From assembly GCF_937146585.1 (NCBI RefSeq), contig NZ_CAKZRO010000052.1, positions 23,222 to 87,221 on the forward strand: 64,000 bases of DNA. Direction: 5' to 3'. Source of the DNA: an uncultured Halorubrum sp. (GTDB lineage: Archaea; Halobacteriota; Halobacteria; Halobacteriales; Haloferacaceae). Within the stretch, counting starts at the first letter, position 1; each line of letters opens with the position of its first letter. The notes beneath the pieces are model-generated. The model saw only the letters and a list, made by a program, of their open reading frames with translations. It was not told the DNA's origin and made no database searches. A program made the position numbers and the translations under genes. Positions 51,726 through 60,367 of the stretch are shown one piece after another.

Positions 51726-53612
51726 ATGACAAGTGTAATTTGGATCGTCGTCGCCGTGCTCAGTACGTTCACCGTTGGATACGTGGGGTACTCCCGGTAC
51801 CTCTCTCGGTTCGTCGACCTCGACGACGAACGGGAGACGCCGGCCCACAAGTACGAGGACGGCCAGGAGTACGTACCGGCGAAGAAGCCGGTCCTGTTGG
51901 GGCATCACTTCTCGAGTATCGCGGGCGGCGCGCCGATCGTCGGCCCGATCACCGCCGGGGCGATCTGGGGCTGGGTGCCGGCGCTGCTGTGGGTCGCCAT
52001 CGGCAACCCGCTGATGGGCGCGGTCCACGACTTCATCTCGCTGTCGGGGTCGATGCGACACGAGGGGAAGTCGATCGGCTACATCATCGGCGAGTACGTC
52101 GGCGAGCGCGGCAAGGACATGCTGCTGTGGTTCGCGTTCCTCACCATCATCCTCGTGGTGGCGGTGTTCGCCCTGGTCGTCGGGATCGTGTTGAACGCGT
52201 TCCCCTCGGCCGCGACCGCGAGCCTCGTGTACATCGCGCTGGCGTTCCTGTTCGGCGTCTACCTGTACCAGCTCGACGGTCCGTTCCTCCCGGGGACGGT
52301 GCTGTTCGTCGCGGGCGTGTTCGCCGGCGTCTGGCTCGGCGTCCAGTACCCGATGGCGCTGTTCCCGGCGGTGGAGGCCGGCGCGTACCCCGAGGGGACC
52401 ATCGTCCTCTTGGAGTTCCTCGGCAACGGCGCGTGGCTTCCCGGCGCGGTGGTGAGCGCGGACGCCATCCTTCAGCCGAACGTCGCCGCGTGGGTGCCCG
52501 TCATCCTCGTCTACGCGTCGCTCGCGAGCGCGCTCCCGGTGTGGGTGCTGCTCCAGCCCCGCGACTACCTCTCGTCGTTCCTCCTCTACTCGGGGGTCGG
52601 CGGCGCGCTGCTCGCGATCATCGTCGGAACGCTGCTCGGCACCTCGGCCCAGCCGCTGACGGTCGACCCCTCGATCGGCGCGTACATGGGCTTCTTCGGC
52701 AGCGACCTGGCGATAGGGGAGCGCGGGATCACCCCGCTGTTCCCGCTGCTTTTCGTCACCATCGCCTGCGGGACCATCAGCGGGTTCCACTCGCTGGTGT
52801 CCTCCGGGACGACGGCGAAGCAGCTGAACAAGGAGAGCGACGCCCGCCTCATCGGCTACGGCGGGATGCTCGGCGAGGGGCTGCTCGCGTCCGTCGCCAT
52901 CTCCACGCTCGCGGTGGCCGGGGCGACCACGGCGGCCGCGGGCGGCGGCATCGGCGGTGCGCTGCCGAACTTCGCGACCGGCGGCGGGATCATCCTCACC
53001 AGCCTCGGGATCCCGCAGAGCTTCGGCGCGCCGTTCATGGCGCTCGTCCTGGTGAGCTTCCTGCTCACCTCGACCGACACCGCGGCGCGGCTCGGGCGGT
53101 ACATGATGGAGGAGATCGTCGGGACGACCGGCAGCGGAACGACGACGGGCTTCTCCGCCGACCTCGGCAGTATCGCCAAGGGCCGGTACACGAACCCGGC
53201 CGTCCAGTCGCTCGTCGCGTACCTGCTCGTCATCTCCGGCGAGTGGGTGACGCTGTGGGCGCTGTTCGGCGGCGCGAACCAGCTGCTCGCGGCGCTGGCG
53301 CTGCTCGCCGGCACCGTCTGGCTCGCGAACTGGGACGAGTCGAAGCAGCTCGCCTCCACCGGCGTCCCGATGACGATCATGGTGACGATCACCGTCCTCG
53401 GGCTGTCGTGGGTGGCGCTGTGGGACAACCTCTATCAGAAGCTGATCCTCGGTAACGTGGCCGGGCTCAGCGGCCAGATATCGGCGGTGGTCCAGATGGG
53501 GCTCGCGTTCGTCCTCATCTACCTGGCGCTGTCGCTGGTGCGGATCGGCTACGACAACATCACGACCGTGCGGGACGGCAGCGGAGCGGCGGCCGAACCG
53601 AGCGACGACTGA
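51726..53612 (+). CDS. cstA: CstA-family carbon starvation / pyruvate transporter
   Basis: The 628-residue membrane protein has about 16 hydrophobic spans and the CstA family landmarks. These are the early AHKYEDGQEYVPAKKPVLLG and GHHFSSIAGGAPIVGPITA, then FHSLVSSGTTAKQLNKESD, and later TSTDTAARLGRY and FGGANQLLAALALL. Bacterial CstA/BtsT/YjiY proteins import pyruvate or peptides under starvation. The long, AT-rich upstream region suggests regulation. A hairpin with a T6 tail follows the stop. Length is within the family's usual range of 500-700 residues. Confidence 0.94.
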   Translation: MTSVIWIVVAVLSTFTVGYVGYSRYLSRFVDLDDERETPAHKYEDGQEYVPAKKPVLLGHHFSSIAGGAPIVGPITAGAIWGWVPALLWVAIGNPLMGAVHDFISLSGSMRHEGKSIGYIIGEYVGERGKDMLLWFAFLTIILVVAVFALVVGIVLNAFPSAATASLVYIALAFLFGVYLYQLDGPFLPGTVLFVAGVFAGVWLGVQYPMALFPAVEAGAYPEGTIVLLEFLGNGAWLPGAVVSADAILQPNVAAWVPVILVYASLASALPVWVLLQPRDYLSSFLLYSGVGGALLAIIVGTLLGTSAQPLTVDPSIGAYMGFFGSDLAIGERGITPLFPLLFVTIACGTISGFHSLVSSGTTAKQLNKESDARLIGYGGMLGEGLLASVAISTLAVAGATTAAAGGGIGGALPNFATGGGIILTSLGIPQSFGAPFMALVLVSFLLTSTDTAARLGRYMMEEIVGTTGSGTTTGFSADLGSIAKGRYTNPAVQSLVAYLLVISGEWVTLWALFGGANQLLAALALLAGTVWLANWDESKQLASTGVPMTIMVTITVLGLSWVALWDNLYQKLILGNVAGLSGQISAVVQMGLAFVLIYLALSLVRIGYDNITTVRDGSGAAAEPSDD

Positions 53613-53635
53613 CCGCGGTCCGACGCGGCTTTTTT
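53613..53635 (+). terminator. hairpin and T6 run after cstA
   Basis: CCGCG (53613-53617) pairs with CGCGG (53624-53628), followed by a C and six Ts (53630-53635). It directly follows the cstA stop and precedes the converging gene at 53653. Confidence 0.6.
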
Positions 53636-53652
53636 GCGACGACCCGCGACGC

Positions 53653-54285
53653 TCAGCGCCAGAAGCGCTTCGCGAACCGCGAGAAGAATCCCTCGTCCGG
53701 CGGGTCGACCCGCTCCCACAGCCGGAACGCGGCGGCGGTGTCGGCGTTCTCGCTGGCGACGAGCGACTCGCGGTCGGGCGCGACGGCGACGAGGTTCACC
53801 TCGTAGTGGCCGTAGTAGCCGAACTTCAGCAGGGTGCGGTCGCTGAACCCGGCGACGAAGTCGGCGACGTCGTCCGGGATCCGGTCGGCGACGACCGCGA
53901 CGGTGACGTCCGTGCCGTAGTGCTCCTCGTGGCCGTCGACGCGCTCGTCGGCGAGGTCGTGGGCGAACTCGACGAGCCGCTCCAGCTCCCCGACGCTCGG
54001 GGTCGACACCCGGCGGACGTACACGTACTCCCGCATGTCGTGGTCCGCGTAGCTCAGGGCCGGGTGGAGGAACTGCTTCTGGTTTCGCACCCGCATCTCG
54101 GCGGTCATGTCGAACCGCTCGCCGTCGACGGCGACGTCGCGGTCGAGGTCGTAGCTGTACATCAACCGGTCGGAGACGCGGTCGAGGTACTCGTCGTCGT
54201 AGTCGGGGACGGCCTCGCGGATCTCCGCCGGCAGCTCCTCGGGGTCGCGGCGCTCTCCCCCGTTCGACGTCGCGTTCTCACTCAT
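53653..54285 (-). CDS. uncharacterised haloarchaeal protein
   Basis: The 210-residue soluble protein starts with an acidic region, then YDDEYLDRVSDRLMYSYDLD. Its second half has a regular strand-helix pattern (DVTVAVVADRIPDDVADFV, LLKFGYYGHYEVNLVAVAP). The final RFAKRFWR is basic and aromatic, which is unusual for this acidic proteome and may touch the membrane. No family is identified. The start overlaps the cupin stop by eight bases, so the pair is co-translated. Confidence 0.8.
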   Translation of the reverse strand: MSENATSNGGERRDPEELPAEIREAVPDYDDEYLDRVSDRLMYSYDLDRDVAVDGERFDMTAEMRVRNQKQFLHPALSYADHDMREYVYVRRVSTPSVGELERLVEFAHDLADERVDGHEEHYGTDVTVAVVADRIPDDVADFVAGFSDRTLLKFGYYGHYEVNLVAVAPDRESLVASENADTAAAFRLWERVDPPDEGFFSRFAKRFWR

Positions 54286-54658
54286 CGTCGGGGTCGTACG
54301 GGACGGCGTCGCCGGAGACCGCTGGCGCGCCGATCGCCAGCACCGTCACCGGCTCGTCGGCGTCGGCCGGGTTGTACGCCCGCTGCGGGCTGCCGGGGTC
54401 GACGGCGAACAGGTCGTCGGCCGGGACCTCGTACGTGCGGTCGGGGGTCTCGACCGCGAGCGTCCCGTCGAGGACGTAGAACGCCTCCTCCTGCGTCTCG
54501 TGGGCGTGGTAGGCGAGGGGGAGCTGCTCGCCCGGGGCCGCCCTGAACCGGTTGATCGCCGCTTCGTCGAGCCCACCGGGGGCGGACAGCTTCCGACACT
54601 CACAGGGTCTGTCCGGCTCCGGGTCGACCGAGTCGACGTCGACGACACGATATCCCAT
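54278..54658 (-). CDS. single-domain cupin
   Basis: The 126-residue protein has cupin motif 1 in YHAHETQEEAFYVLDG (two His, the Glu and the Gly) and motif 2 around DPGSPQRAYNPAD, where the usual metal His is replaced by Gln or Arg. Metal binding may rely on the first motif only. The N-terminus contains CECRKLSAPGG. Likely roles are small-molecule binding or sugar/acid isomerisation. The ATG at 54658 is set by MGYRVVDVDS. It overlaps the downstream gene by eight bases. Confidence 0.88.
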   Translation of the reverse strand: MGYRVVDVDSVDPEPDRPCECRKLSAPGGLDEAAINRFRAAPGEQLPLAYHAHETQEEAFYVLDGTLAVETPDRTYEVPADDLFAVDPGSPQRAYNPADADEPVTVLAIGAPAVSGDAVPYDPDDE

Positions 54659-54844
54659 GGGAACGCATTCCACGGAGCGAGTGAAAAGGGCGTCGGGACC
54701 GGAGCGGCCGCGGGCGCCGGACCCCGAACCGGGCGACGACGGAGCGAGGCCGACCGTCCGGAGCGGGCGCGAGCGCCCCCGAGGCGTCGGTTTCCCGAGG
54801 CGCAGTTTTAACCGGGAGGACCACGTTGTGTGCGGTGAAAGACC

Positions 54845-55096
54845 ATGACAGACGAAGGAGACGAGGCGGACGGCGCGGTCGAGGCCGAGGCCTGCGGCCG
54901 CTGTTCGATGTCGACGGTCGTGGGGGCGGTGGCGAAGGACCAGTCCCCCGAGGAGCGCGCCGAGCGCGACCCGTTCCGCGGCGAGCGGATCGAAGTCGAC
55001 GAGTCCGCCGTGCGGCGCGCGTCGCCGGCCGGCTACCTCGGCGACCTCAAGGAGCGGCTCGACGCGGTCGCGCGCCGGATCGCGTACGGCGAGTAG
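54845..55096 (+). CDS. small protein with CxxC and helical C-terminus
   Basis: The 83-residue protein has an acidic N-terminus, a single CGRCSMSTVV motif at about 17-26, and a helical end (YLGDLKERLDAVARRIAYG). Function is unknown. A TTTTAA box at 54806-54811 is 36 bases before the ATG. It is on the plus strand ahead of the DUF5828 gene with a 61-base gap. Confidence 0.75.
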   Translation: MTDEGDEADGAVEAEACGRCSMSTVVGAVAKDQSPEERAERDPFRGERIEVDESAVRRASPAGYLGDLKERLDAVARRIAYGE

Positions 55097-55157
55097 GCGG
55101 CGAGTCACGTCAGTTCGGGGAGACTTATACGCGTCCGTGCCGTAGCGGTGACGAACG

Positions 55158-55844
55158 ATGGAAGAGAGCATCTCCGGATTCAAGGTGCGCGGCGACTGGG
55201 GCGACGTCGTCGAACACGGAGAGCGAATCTCCCTGGCGCTCCGCGAAGTGGGCGTCGACGAGGACGCCTACTACGAGTTCGACGAGTGGCGTCCCAAGAC
55301 CCACGAGCGGATCGACGAGGACGTCTCGGAGAAGACCGCGGCGCAGGCGTCCGTCGACGAGGGCGAGGGCGAGCGCGCGGGGGAGTCGCCGGGCGACGAC
55401 CTCCAGACGGCCGGCGAGAAGCTCACGGAGTCCTACGAGCAGGTCGAGGAGAACGACACCGAGAGCGCCCGCGAGAGCTGGGGCGAGTCGATCGAACACG
55501 TCGCCCGCGCGGCCGACTCGGCGGGTCGGAAGGCGATCCGGAAGGTGGAGGACGCCGTCTACCGGAACGTGATGACCCAGATGGCCCCGTACTACTTCGA
55601 CAACGAACTCGTCAGCGCCAACGTCCAGGAGGTCGCCCGGGGCGAGGACGGCGAGACGTTCGTGTTCGAGGTGAACGTCAACGACGACGAGCTGAAGGGG
55701 GAGGTCTCGGAGGTCCTCGACGAGTACGAGTCCGAGATCGACCGCTGGCACGTCGAGACCGAGAAGCGGACCGACGACGTCGCGGCCGCCGAGGGCGTCG
55801 AACCGCCGGCCGAGGAGGGCGGTCCGGACTCGACGACGACGTGA
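55158..55844 (+). CDS. DUF5828 family protein
   Basis: The 228-residue, strongly acidic soluble protein matches the haloarchaeal DUF5828 as I remember it. It has a first half with SGFKVRGDWGDVVEHGERIS and a long helical, coiled-coil-like middle (QVEENDTESARESWGESIEH). A beta-rich region follows (ETFVFEVNVNDDELKGEVSE), and a disordered Glu/Thr tail ends it. Function is unknown. CTTATACG near 55122-55129 could be its TATA box, with an ATG 30 bases downstream. Confidence 0.85.
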   Translation: MEESISGFKVRGDWGDVVEHGERISLALREVGVDEDAYYEFDEWRPKTHERIDEDVSEKTAAQASVDEGEGERAGESPGDDLQTAGEKLTESYEQVEENDTESARESWGESIEHVARAADSAGRKAIRKVEDAVYRNVMTQMAPYYFDNELVSANVQEVARGEDGETFVFEVNVNDDELKGEVSEVLDEYESEIDRWHVETEKRTDDVAAAEGVEPPAEEGGPDSTTT

Positions 55845-55932
55845 GCCGAGCCGACGAGCGCGCCGACCCGCCGTCCGACCACGGCCGAGACACATCGGTC
55901 GCTTTTAACTCGCCGACCACCGAATCACGCCC

Positions 55933-56172
55933 ATGAGCGAGGTACTCCGGGTCGAGGCGGGAGAGCTGTCCGTCGACGAACTCATCGACGCGCTCAACGA
56001 CGGCCAGCGGATCCTCGTCGACGTCGAGGTCGCCGGCGCGAGCCACGAGGTCGCCCTCCGGTACGACGGGGAGACGTACCACTGCGACACGCCCACGAAC
56101 CTCCACCGACACGCCGACGAGTCGGGGATGCGGGGCTGTATCGACCAGATGGGCTACGCCTCTCCGGAGTGA
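55933..56172 (+). CDS. small conserved haloarchaeal protein
   Basis: The 79-residue protein has a strand-helix-strand core (VLRVEAGELSVDELIDALND, ILVDVEVAGASHEVALRYDG) and a Cys/His-rich end. The end reads HCDTPTNLHRHADESGMRGC, which could bind a metal. No family is recognised. TTTTAA at 55903-55908 is centred about 27 bases before the ATG, giving a leaderless start. Confidence 0.78.
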   Translation: MSEVLRVEAGELSVDELIDALNDGQRILVDVEVAGASHEVALRYDGETYHCDTPTNLHRHADESGMRGCIDQMGYASPE

Positions 56173-56227
56173 CGCCCTCGCGCCGCGGAAACCGACATTT
56201 AACCACGCCGCGCGCGAACCGAGCCGC

Positions 56228-56602
56228 ATGAGCGACCCCGAGATCGAGGACCTCGTCGGCGACCGATCGCCGTCGTTCGAGCACGTCCTCTCCTGCGTCT
56301 TCGGCGTGCGCGACCACGAGAGCCGGGCGTACCTCGCGCTGCTGGAGTACCCGGGCAGCACCGTCGCCGAACTCGCCGACGCGCTGGACCGAGACCGGTC
56401 GAACGTGAACCGCTCGCTGTCGACGTTACGGGAGAAGGGGCTCGTCGAGCGGCGGCGTCGACTCCTCGATTCCGGCGGGTACGTCTACCAGTACACCGCG
56501 ATCCCGGTCCCCGAGGCGAAGCGCCGCCTCCACGACGCGCTCGACGAGTGGGTCGCCGACGTCCACGACGCCATCGACGGGTTCGATCCGGACGGACGCT
56601 GA
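56228..56602 (+). CDS. winged-helix transcriptional regulator (TrmB/MarR-like)
   Basis: The 124-residue protein is a single winged-helix domain: ARAYLALLEYPGSTVAELAD-type helices (sequence ESRAYLALLEYPGS), recognition helix RDRSNVNRSLSTLREKGLV, and wing RRRRLLDSGGYVYQYTAIPV. A C-terminal helix probably forms the dimer. It should bind DNA. ATTTAA at 56197-56202 is centred about 28 bases before the ATG. Targets are unknown; it converges with the S9 peptidase gene. Confidence 0.88.
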   Translation: MSDPEIEDLVGDRSPSFEHVLSCVFGVRDHESRAYLALLEYPGSTVAELADALDRDRSNVNRSLSTLREKGLVERRRRLLDSGGYVYQYTAIPVPEAKRRLHDALDEWVADVHDAIDGFDPDGR

Positions 56603-56622
56603 GCCGGCGGGCGCGAGGGGGA

Positions 56623-58761
56623 CTACTCCGCTTCCGATTCCGCCGAGTCTTCGGACTCCTCCCCGGCGCTCAGCCCGTCGTCCTCGGGGCGGTCGAGCGC
56701 GCGCTCGGCGTCGTGGTACTCGGAGTAGCCGTCGAACCAGCGCGCGATCCGCTCGATCCGGTCGACGACGTGCGCGGGCTCGCCGGACCGCGAGAGCTCG
56801 TGGCCCTCGCGGGGGTACCTGACGAACCGCGTGTCGACGCCGTTCTTCCGGAGCAGTCGGTGGTACAGCTCCGCCGTACAGATCGGCGTCCGAGTGTCGT
56901 CCTCGGAGTGGATCAGCAGCGTCGGGGTGTCGACCGCGTCGGCGTGGCCCGTCGGCGACTGCTCCCAGAGCCACTCCGGCTCCGCCGAGGGCGTCGTGTC
57001 GAAGTCGCCCTCGACGAGCTTGTACGCCGCGTCGGTCGAGCCGTAGAAGCCGGTGAGGTCGTAGACGCCGCGCTGCGAGACGGCCGCGCGGAAGTAGTCC
57101 GTCTGGCCGACCGCCCACGCGGTCATGAAGCCGCCGAAGGAGCCGCCGGTGACGAACGCGTTCGAGTCGTCGATCTCCGGGCGGTCGGCGACCGTCTCGA
57201 CGCCCGCCATCACGTCGCGCATGGTGACCGCGCCCCAGTCGCGCTCGATCGCCTGCATGTACTCCTCGCCGTAGCCGGTCGAGCCGCGGGGGTTCGACCA
57301 GAAGACGGCGTAGCCGCGGGCCGCGAGCGTCTGGAACTCGTGCCACATCGTCCCGGCGGTCGACCACATCGCGTGCGGGCCGCCGTGGATCTCGACCGCG
57401 AGCGGGTACTGCCCGTCCGCGTCCGCGGGCTCGCCGCCGTCGTCGCCGACTCCCGCCGGCGGGGTCAACAGCCACCCCTGGACCTCGACGCCGTCGGACT
57501 CGAAGCTGAGCGCCTCGGGTTCACCGACCGCGCGCTCGTCGAGGTAGTCGGCGTTCAGTTGGGTCAGGCGGGTCGTCTCGTCGGCCGCGGCGTCGTAGGC
57601 GAACGCGTCGCCCGGGTGGTCCCACTCGCTGGCGGCGAACGCGACGGTGACCGACTCGGGGCCCGCGTCGGGGTCGCCCCCGACGGTCGCGCCCGAGACG
57701 GTGCCCGGCCGGAGCAGGCGCTCGGGGTCCGCGCTCCCGTCGGCGGGAACGCGCCACAGCGCCGTCTTCCCCTCGTCGGGCGTCGCGAAGTACAGCGTCT
57801 CGTCGGCCGGCCCCCACTGCGGGGCCGTCCCGCGGCCGAGGCCGCGGTCGATGCCGCCGGTGAGGTCGGTGACCGCGCCCGACTCGGCGTCGAGGACGCG
57901 GAGGTCCGTCGGCTGCATCGACACCTGCTCCGGCTCGGCGTGCGTGAACGCGACGCGGCCGTCCGCGGTCGCCGCGAGGTCGGCGCCCCACCCGGTCGTG
58001 GTGTGGACGCGCTCGGTCTCGCCCGCGTCGAAGTCGTGGGCGTGGATGGCGATCTCGACGGAGTCGTCGGGGTCGTCGCCGACCGCCTCGGTGTAGTACA
58101 GCGTGTCGGCGTCGCCCCACGACGGCGCGGCGAAGTCGGCGTCGCGGTCGGTCACCCGGTCGATCGCGCCGGACTCGGCCGGGTCTGGGTCGGTGACGCC
58201 GCCGACCGTCGCGTCCGCGTCGACGACGTACACGCCGGGGCGGCGCCCGTCGAAGTGGCGCTCGGCGGCCCGGTAGACGGTCCGGTCGATGACGCGCGGG
58301 TCCGGGTGGTCCTCGGGCTCGTAGTCGTCCGGCACCGCGAGGTCGCGGTCGGCCTCGCGGTCGTCGGCGGTCACGGACTGGACGAACGCGATCCGCTCGC
58401 CGTCCGGCGACCACGCGATCTGCGAGACGCCGCCGACCACGTCGGTGACGCGGCGGGCCTCGCCGCCGTCGACCGGGAGGACCCACAGCTGCTGGCGGTC
58501 GTCGGTCGCGCCCCGGGTGGAGGTGAAGGCGATCCTGTCGCCCGAGGGGCTCCAGCGCGGCTCGGCGTCGGCGCCCTCCGCGAGGGTGAGTCTGCGGGGG
58601 TCGTCCTCGCCCGCGGCGTCGACGACGTACACCGTCGTCTCGTAGCTGTCGTCGTCGTTCGGCTGTCGGCGCACGAACGCGACGCGGTCGCCGTCCGGCG
58701 AGAGCCGGGGGTCCGACGGGACCGCGATGTCGTGGTAGTCGGCGGCGGTGATCGGCTCCAT
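56623..58761 (-). CDS. S9-family prolyl oligopeptidase/acylaminoacyl peptidase
   Basis: The 712-residue serine peptidase has an N-terminal beta-propeller of about 430 residues with repeated WSPDGERIAF-like blades. The C-terminal alpha/beta-hydrolase domain has the nucleophile in VTGGSFGGFMTAW, the Asp in LIHSEDDTRTP and the His in YPREGHELSRSG. This matches archaeal acylaminoacyl peptidases. It should trim short peptides in the cytoplasm. An acidic tail ends the protein. It is monocistronic, with 97 bases to the purO gene upstream on the same strand. Confidence 0.94.
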   Translation of the reverse strand: MEPITAADYHDIAVPSDPRLSPDGDRVAFVRRQPNDDDSYETTVYVVDAAGEDDPRRLTLAEGADAEPRWSPSGDRIAFTSTRGATDDRQQLWVLPVDGGEARRVTDVVGGVSQIAWSPDGERIAFVQSVTADDREADRDLAVPDDYEPEDHPDPRVIDRTVYRAAERHFDGRRPGVYVVDADATVGGVTDPDPAESGAIDRVTDRDADFAAPSWGDADTLYYTEAVGDDPDDSVEIAIHAHDFDAGETERVHTTTGWGADLAATADGRVAFTHAEPEQVSMQPTDLRVLDAESGAVTDLTGGIDRGLGRGTAPQWGPADETLYFATPDEGKTALWRVPADGSADPERLLRPGTVSGATVGGDPDAGPESVTVAFAASEWDHPGDAFAYDAAADETTRLTQLNADYLDERAVGEPEALSFESDGVEVQGWLLTPPAGVGDDGGEPADADGQYPLAVEIHGGPHAMWSTAGTMWHEFQTLAARGYAVFWSNPRGSTGYGEEYMQAIERDWGAVTMRDVMAGVETVADRPEIDDSNAFVTGGSFGGFMTAWAVGQTDYFRAAVSQRGVYDLTGFYGSTDAAYKLVEGDFDTTPSAEPEWLWEQSPTGHADAVDTPTLLIHSEDDTRTPICTAELYHRLLRKNGVDTRFVRYPREGHELSRSGEPAHVVDRIERIARWFDGYSEYHDAERALDRPEDDGLSAGEESEDSAESEAE

Positions 58762-58858
58762 GGGTGTGGGTCGGACGGGGGAGGCAAAAGGCGTCGGGAG
58801 GCGGAAAGGCGGGCGACGGCCCGGACGAGGAGCGGCGAGCCGGGCTCGCCGTCGTCGC

Positions 58859-59452
58859 TCAGTCCTCGCCGTTGTCGAACGCGAGCGAGACGCCGCCGTC
58901 GTCGACCGTCGCGCCCGCGGCGCAGACCGGGTGTTCGAGGTCGGCCTCGAGGAGTTCGCTCGCGACCGACGGGGCGTCCGTCGCGGTCAGGTCGTACGGC
59001 TCGGGGGAGTCCGTCTCGTAGGTCGCGACCACCGTGGGCTCCTCGACGGCCTCGACGAGCAGCGCGTCTCGGCGGACCGTCCCGATCGTCGCCGACTCCG
59101 CGCCGACGACGCCGGCGACGCGGGGCGTGTCGTAGTCGTCCTTCTCGAAGTCGAGCGCGAGCAGCGCCGACGCGAGCGCGTCGCGGGCGGGGTAGCCGCG
59201 CTCCAGTTTCTCCGCGATCGGGTCGACGTGCGAGCCGTTTCCGAGGACCGCGAGCGGCTCGTCGGTCGGGGTCTCGACCGCGCGGGCGCAGTTGTACGAG
59301 ACGTATGGGTTGTCCGTCTCGGGCGCGTCCGCGGTCGGGCCGACGGTGAGCGTCCCGTCGCGGTCGCGAACGCGGCGGTTCGGGAACGAGCGCGAGGAGA
59401 CGCGGTAGCCGCCGATACCGGGCGCGACGACGACGAATCGTCCGACGTACAT
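58859..59452 (-). CDS. purO: IMP cyclohydrolase PurO (archaeal)
   Basis: The 197-residue enzyme closes FAICAR to IMP, the last step of purine synthesis, in archaea lacking bacterial PurH cyclohydrolase. The N-terminus [20 protein letters not shown] and the substrate-binding [12 protein letters not shown] are typical, as is the nucleophile-hydrolase fold pattern of strands around [14 protein letters not shown] minus-strand TATTTTAA box at 59477-59484 is centred about 28 bases before the ATG. It precedes the S9 peptidase gene on the same strand. Confidence 0.94.
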   Translation of the reverse strand: MYVGRFVVVAPGIGGYRVSSRSFPNRRVRDRDGTLTVGPTADAPETDNPYVSYNCARAVETPTDEPLAVLGNGSHVDPIAEKLERGYPARDALASALLALDFEKDDYDTPRVAGVVGAESATIGTVRRDALLVEAVEEPTVVATYETDSPEPYDLTATDAPSVASELLEADLEHPVCAAGATVDDGGVSLAFDNGED

Positions 59453-59476
59453 ACAGCTTCGTGCGGATTCGGCCGG

Positions 59477-59484
59477 TTAAAATA
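59477..59484 (-). promoter_or_regulatory. TATA box of purO
   Basis: On the minus strand TATTTTAA is centred about 28 bases before the ATG at 59452, consistent with a leaderless mRNA. Confidence 0.6.
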
Positions 59485-59571
59485 CGTCGATGTACGCACG
59501 AACGCGATCCGAACGGCGAGGCGGCACCGCGGTCTCGCCAACCGATCGCACGGCGAGCGCAACGCGCAACG

Positions 59572-59579
59572 CTTACAAA
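59572..59579 (+). promoter_or_regulatory. TATA-like box of tRNA-Gln
   Basis: CTTACAAA lies 30 bases before the first base of the tRNA at 59606. Confidence 0.5.
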
Positions 59580-59605
59580 CACGTACTGGCTATCGATAAG
59601 TGCGC

Positions 59606-59678
59606 AGTCCATTGGGGTAGTGGCCAATCCTGTTGCCTTCTGGGGGCAACGACCCTGGTTCGAATCCAGGATGGACTA
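59606..59678 (+). tRNA. tRNA-Gln (anticodon CTG)
   Basis: A 73-base cloverleaf. The acceptor AGTCCAT pairs with ATGGACT, and A is the discriminator. The D arm contains TGGGGTAGTGGCCAATC. The anticodon stem TTGCC/GGCAA encloses TTCTGGG with CTG at 59640-59642. The T arm has GGTTCGAATCC. An A1-U72 acceptor start is typical of archaeal tRNA-Gln. No CCA or intron is encoded. The bases downstream show no repeat of its 3' end. Confidence 0.97.
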
Positions 59679-59773
59679 CTTCTCTCGTACCTCGCTTCGA
59701 CTGGAACGAAGAGGCATCCCCGTCCCGCGGTCTCCAGTCGAAACGAAGGGGTCGGTGGGGATTCTGACGCGGC

Positions 59774-60367
59774 TCACTTCTCGACGTCCAGCAGCGCGAC
59801 CCGCTCGCGAACGGCGTCGGCGAGGTCGCCGTTCGTCGCGGCGAGTTCGCGGTCGGTGACCCCGTAGAACTCGCGGACGCGGTCCTCGTCGAACTCGGTC
59901 GAACGGCCGTCTCCGCTCGCGATCTCCGACGAGTCGGTCGCGAGCGACCGGAGGCCGTCGACGGCCGCGTCGAGGTCGGCGGCCGAGCGCTTGACGCCGG
60001 GCACGTCGCCGAAGTCCGCGGCGAGGACGACGACGCGTCGCTCGCCCGCGGAGACCCCGAGTTCGAGCGCGCGGTCGATCTGTCTGCGTCCGGCCGCGTA
60101 CAGCAGTACCTCGACCCCGGGGTCGCGCGCGACGGCCTCGCCGCGAGCGATCGCCCGCGCCGCCAGCCGCGCCGCCCCGCGGAGCTGCGTCGCGGAGACG
60201 ACGAGGCCGGCGTCGAACGCCTGGACGACCGCGCCGGTCTCGGCCGCGACCGCGTCGAGGTCGCCGAGGAACGCGTCGAGGTCGTCGATCGCGAAGGTGC
60301 CGGCGACGAGCCGGACCTCGGGGTCGGGCGCTGGCGCTCCGTCGCCACCGGCCGCAGAGTCGGTCAT
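59774..60367 (-). CDS. KEOPS complex subunit Cgi121
   Basis: The 197-residue protein is the Cgi121 subunit of KEOPS, which makes the t6A modification of ANN-decoding tRNAs. Cgi121 contacts Bud32 and recruits the tRNA. Family signs are [40 protein letters not shown] and the conserved [17 protein letters not shown]. The last part is an acidic helix bundle. The start codon overlaps the Hel308 stop by four bases (ATGA), so it is translationally coupled to hel308, a common haloarchaeal pairing. Kae1, Bud32 and Pcc1 are elsewhere. Confidence 0.92.
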   Translation of the reverse strand: MTDSAAGGDGAPAPDPEVRLVAGTFAIDDLDAFLGDLDAVAAETGAVVQAFDAGLVVSATQLRGAARLAARAIARGEAVARDPGVEVLLYAAGRRQIDRALELGVSAGERRVVVLAADFGDVPGVKRSAADLDAAVDGLRSLATDSSEIASGDGRSTEFDEDRVREFYGVTDRELAATNGDLADAVRERVALLDVEK

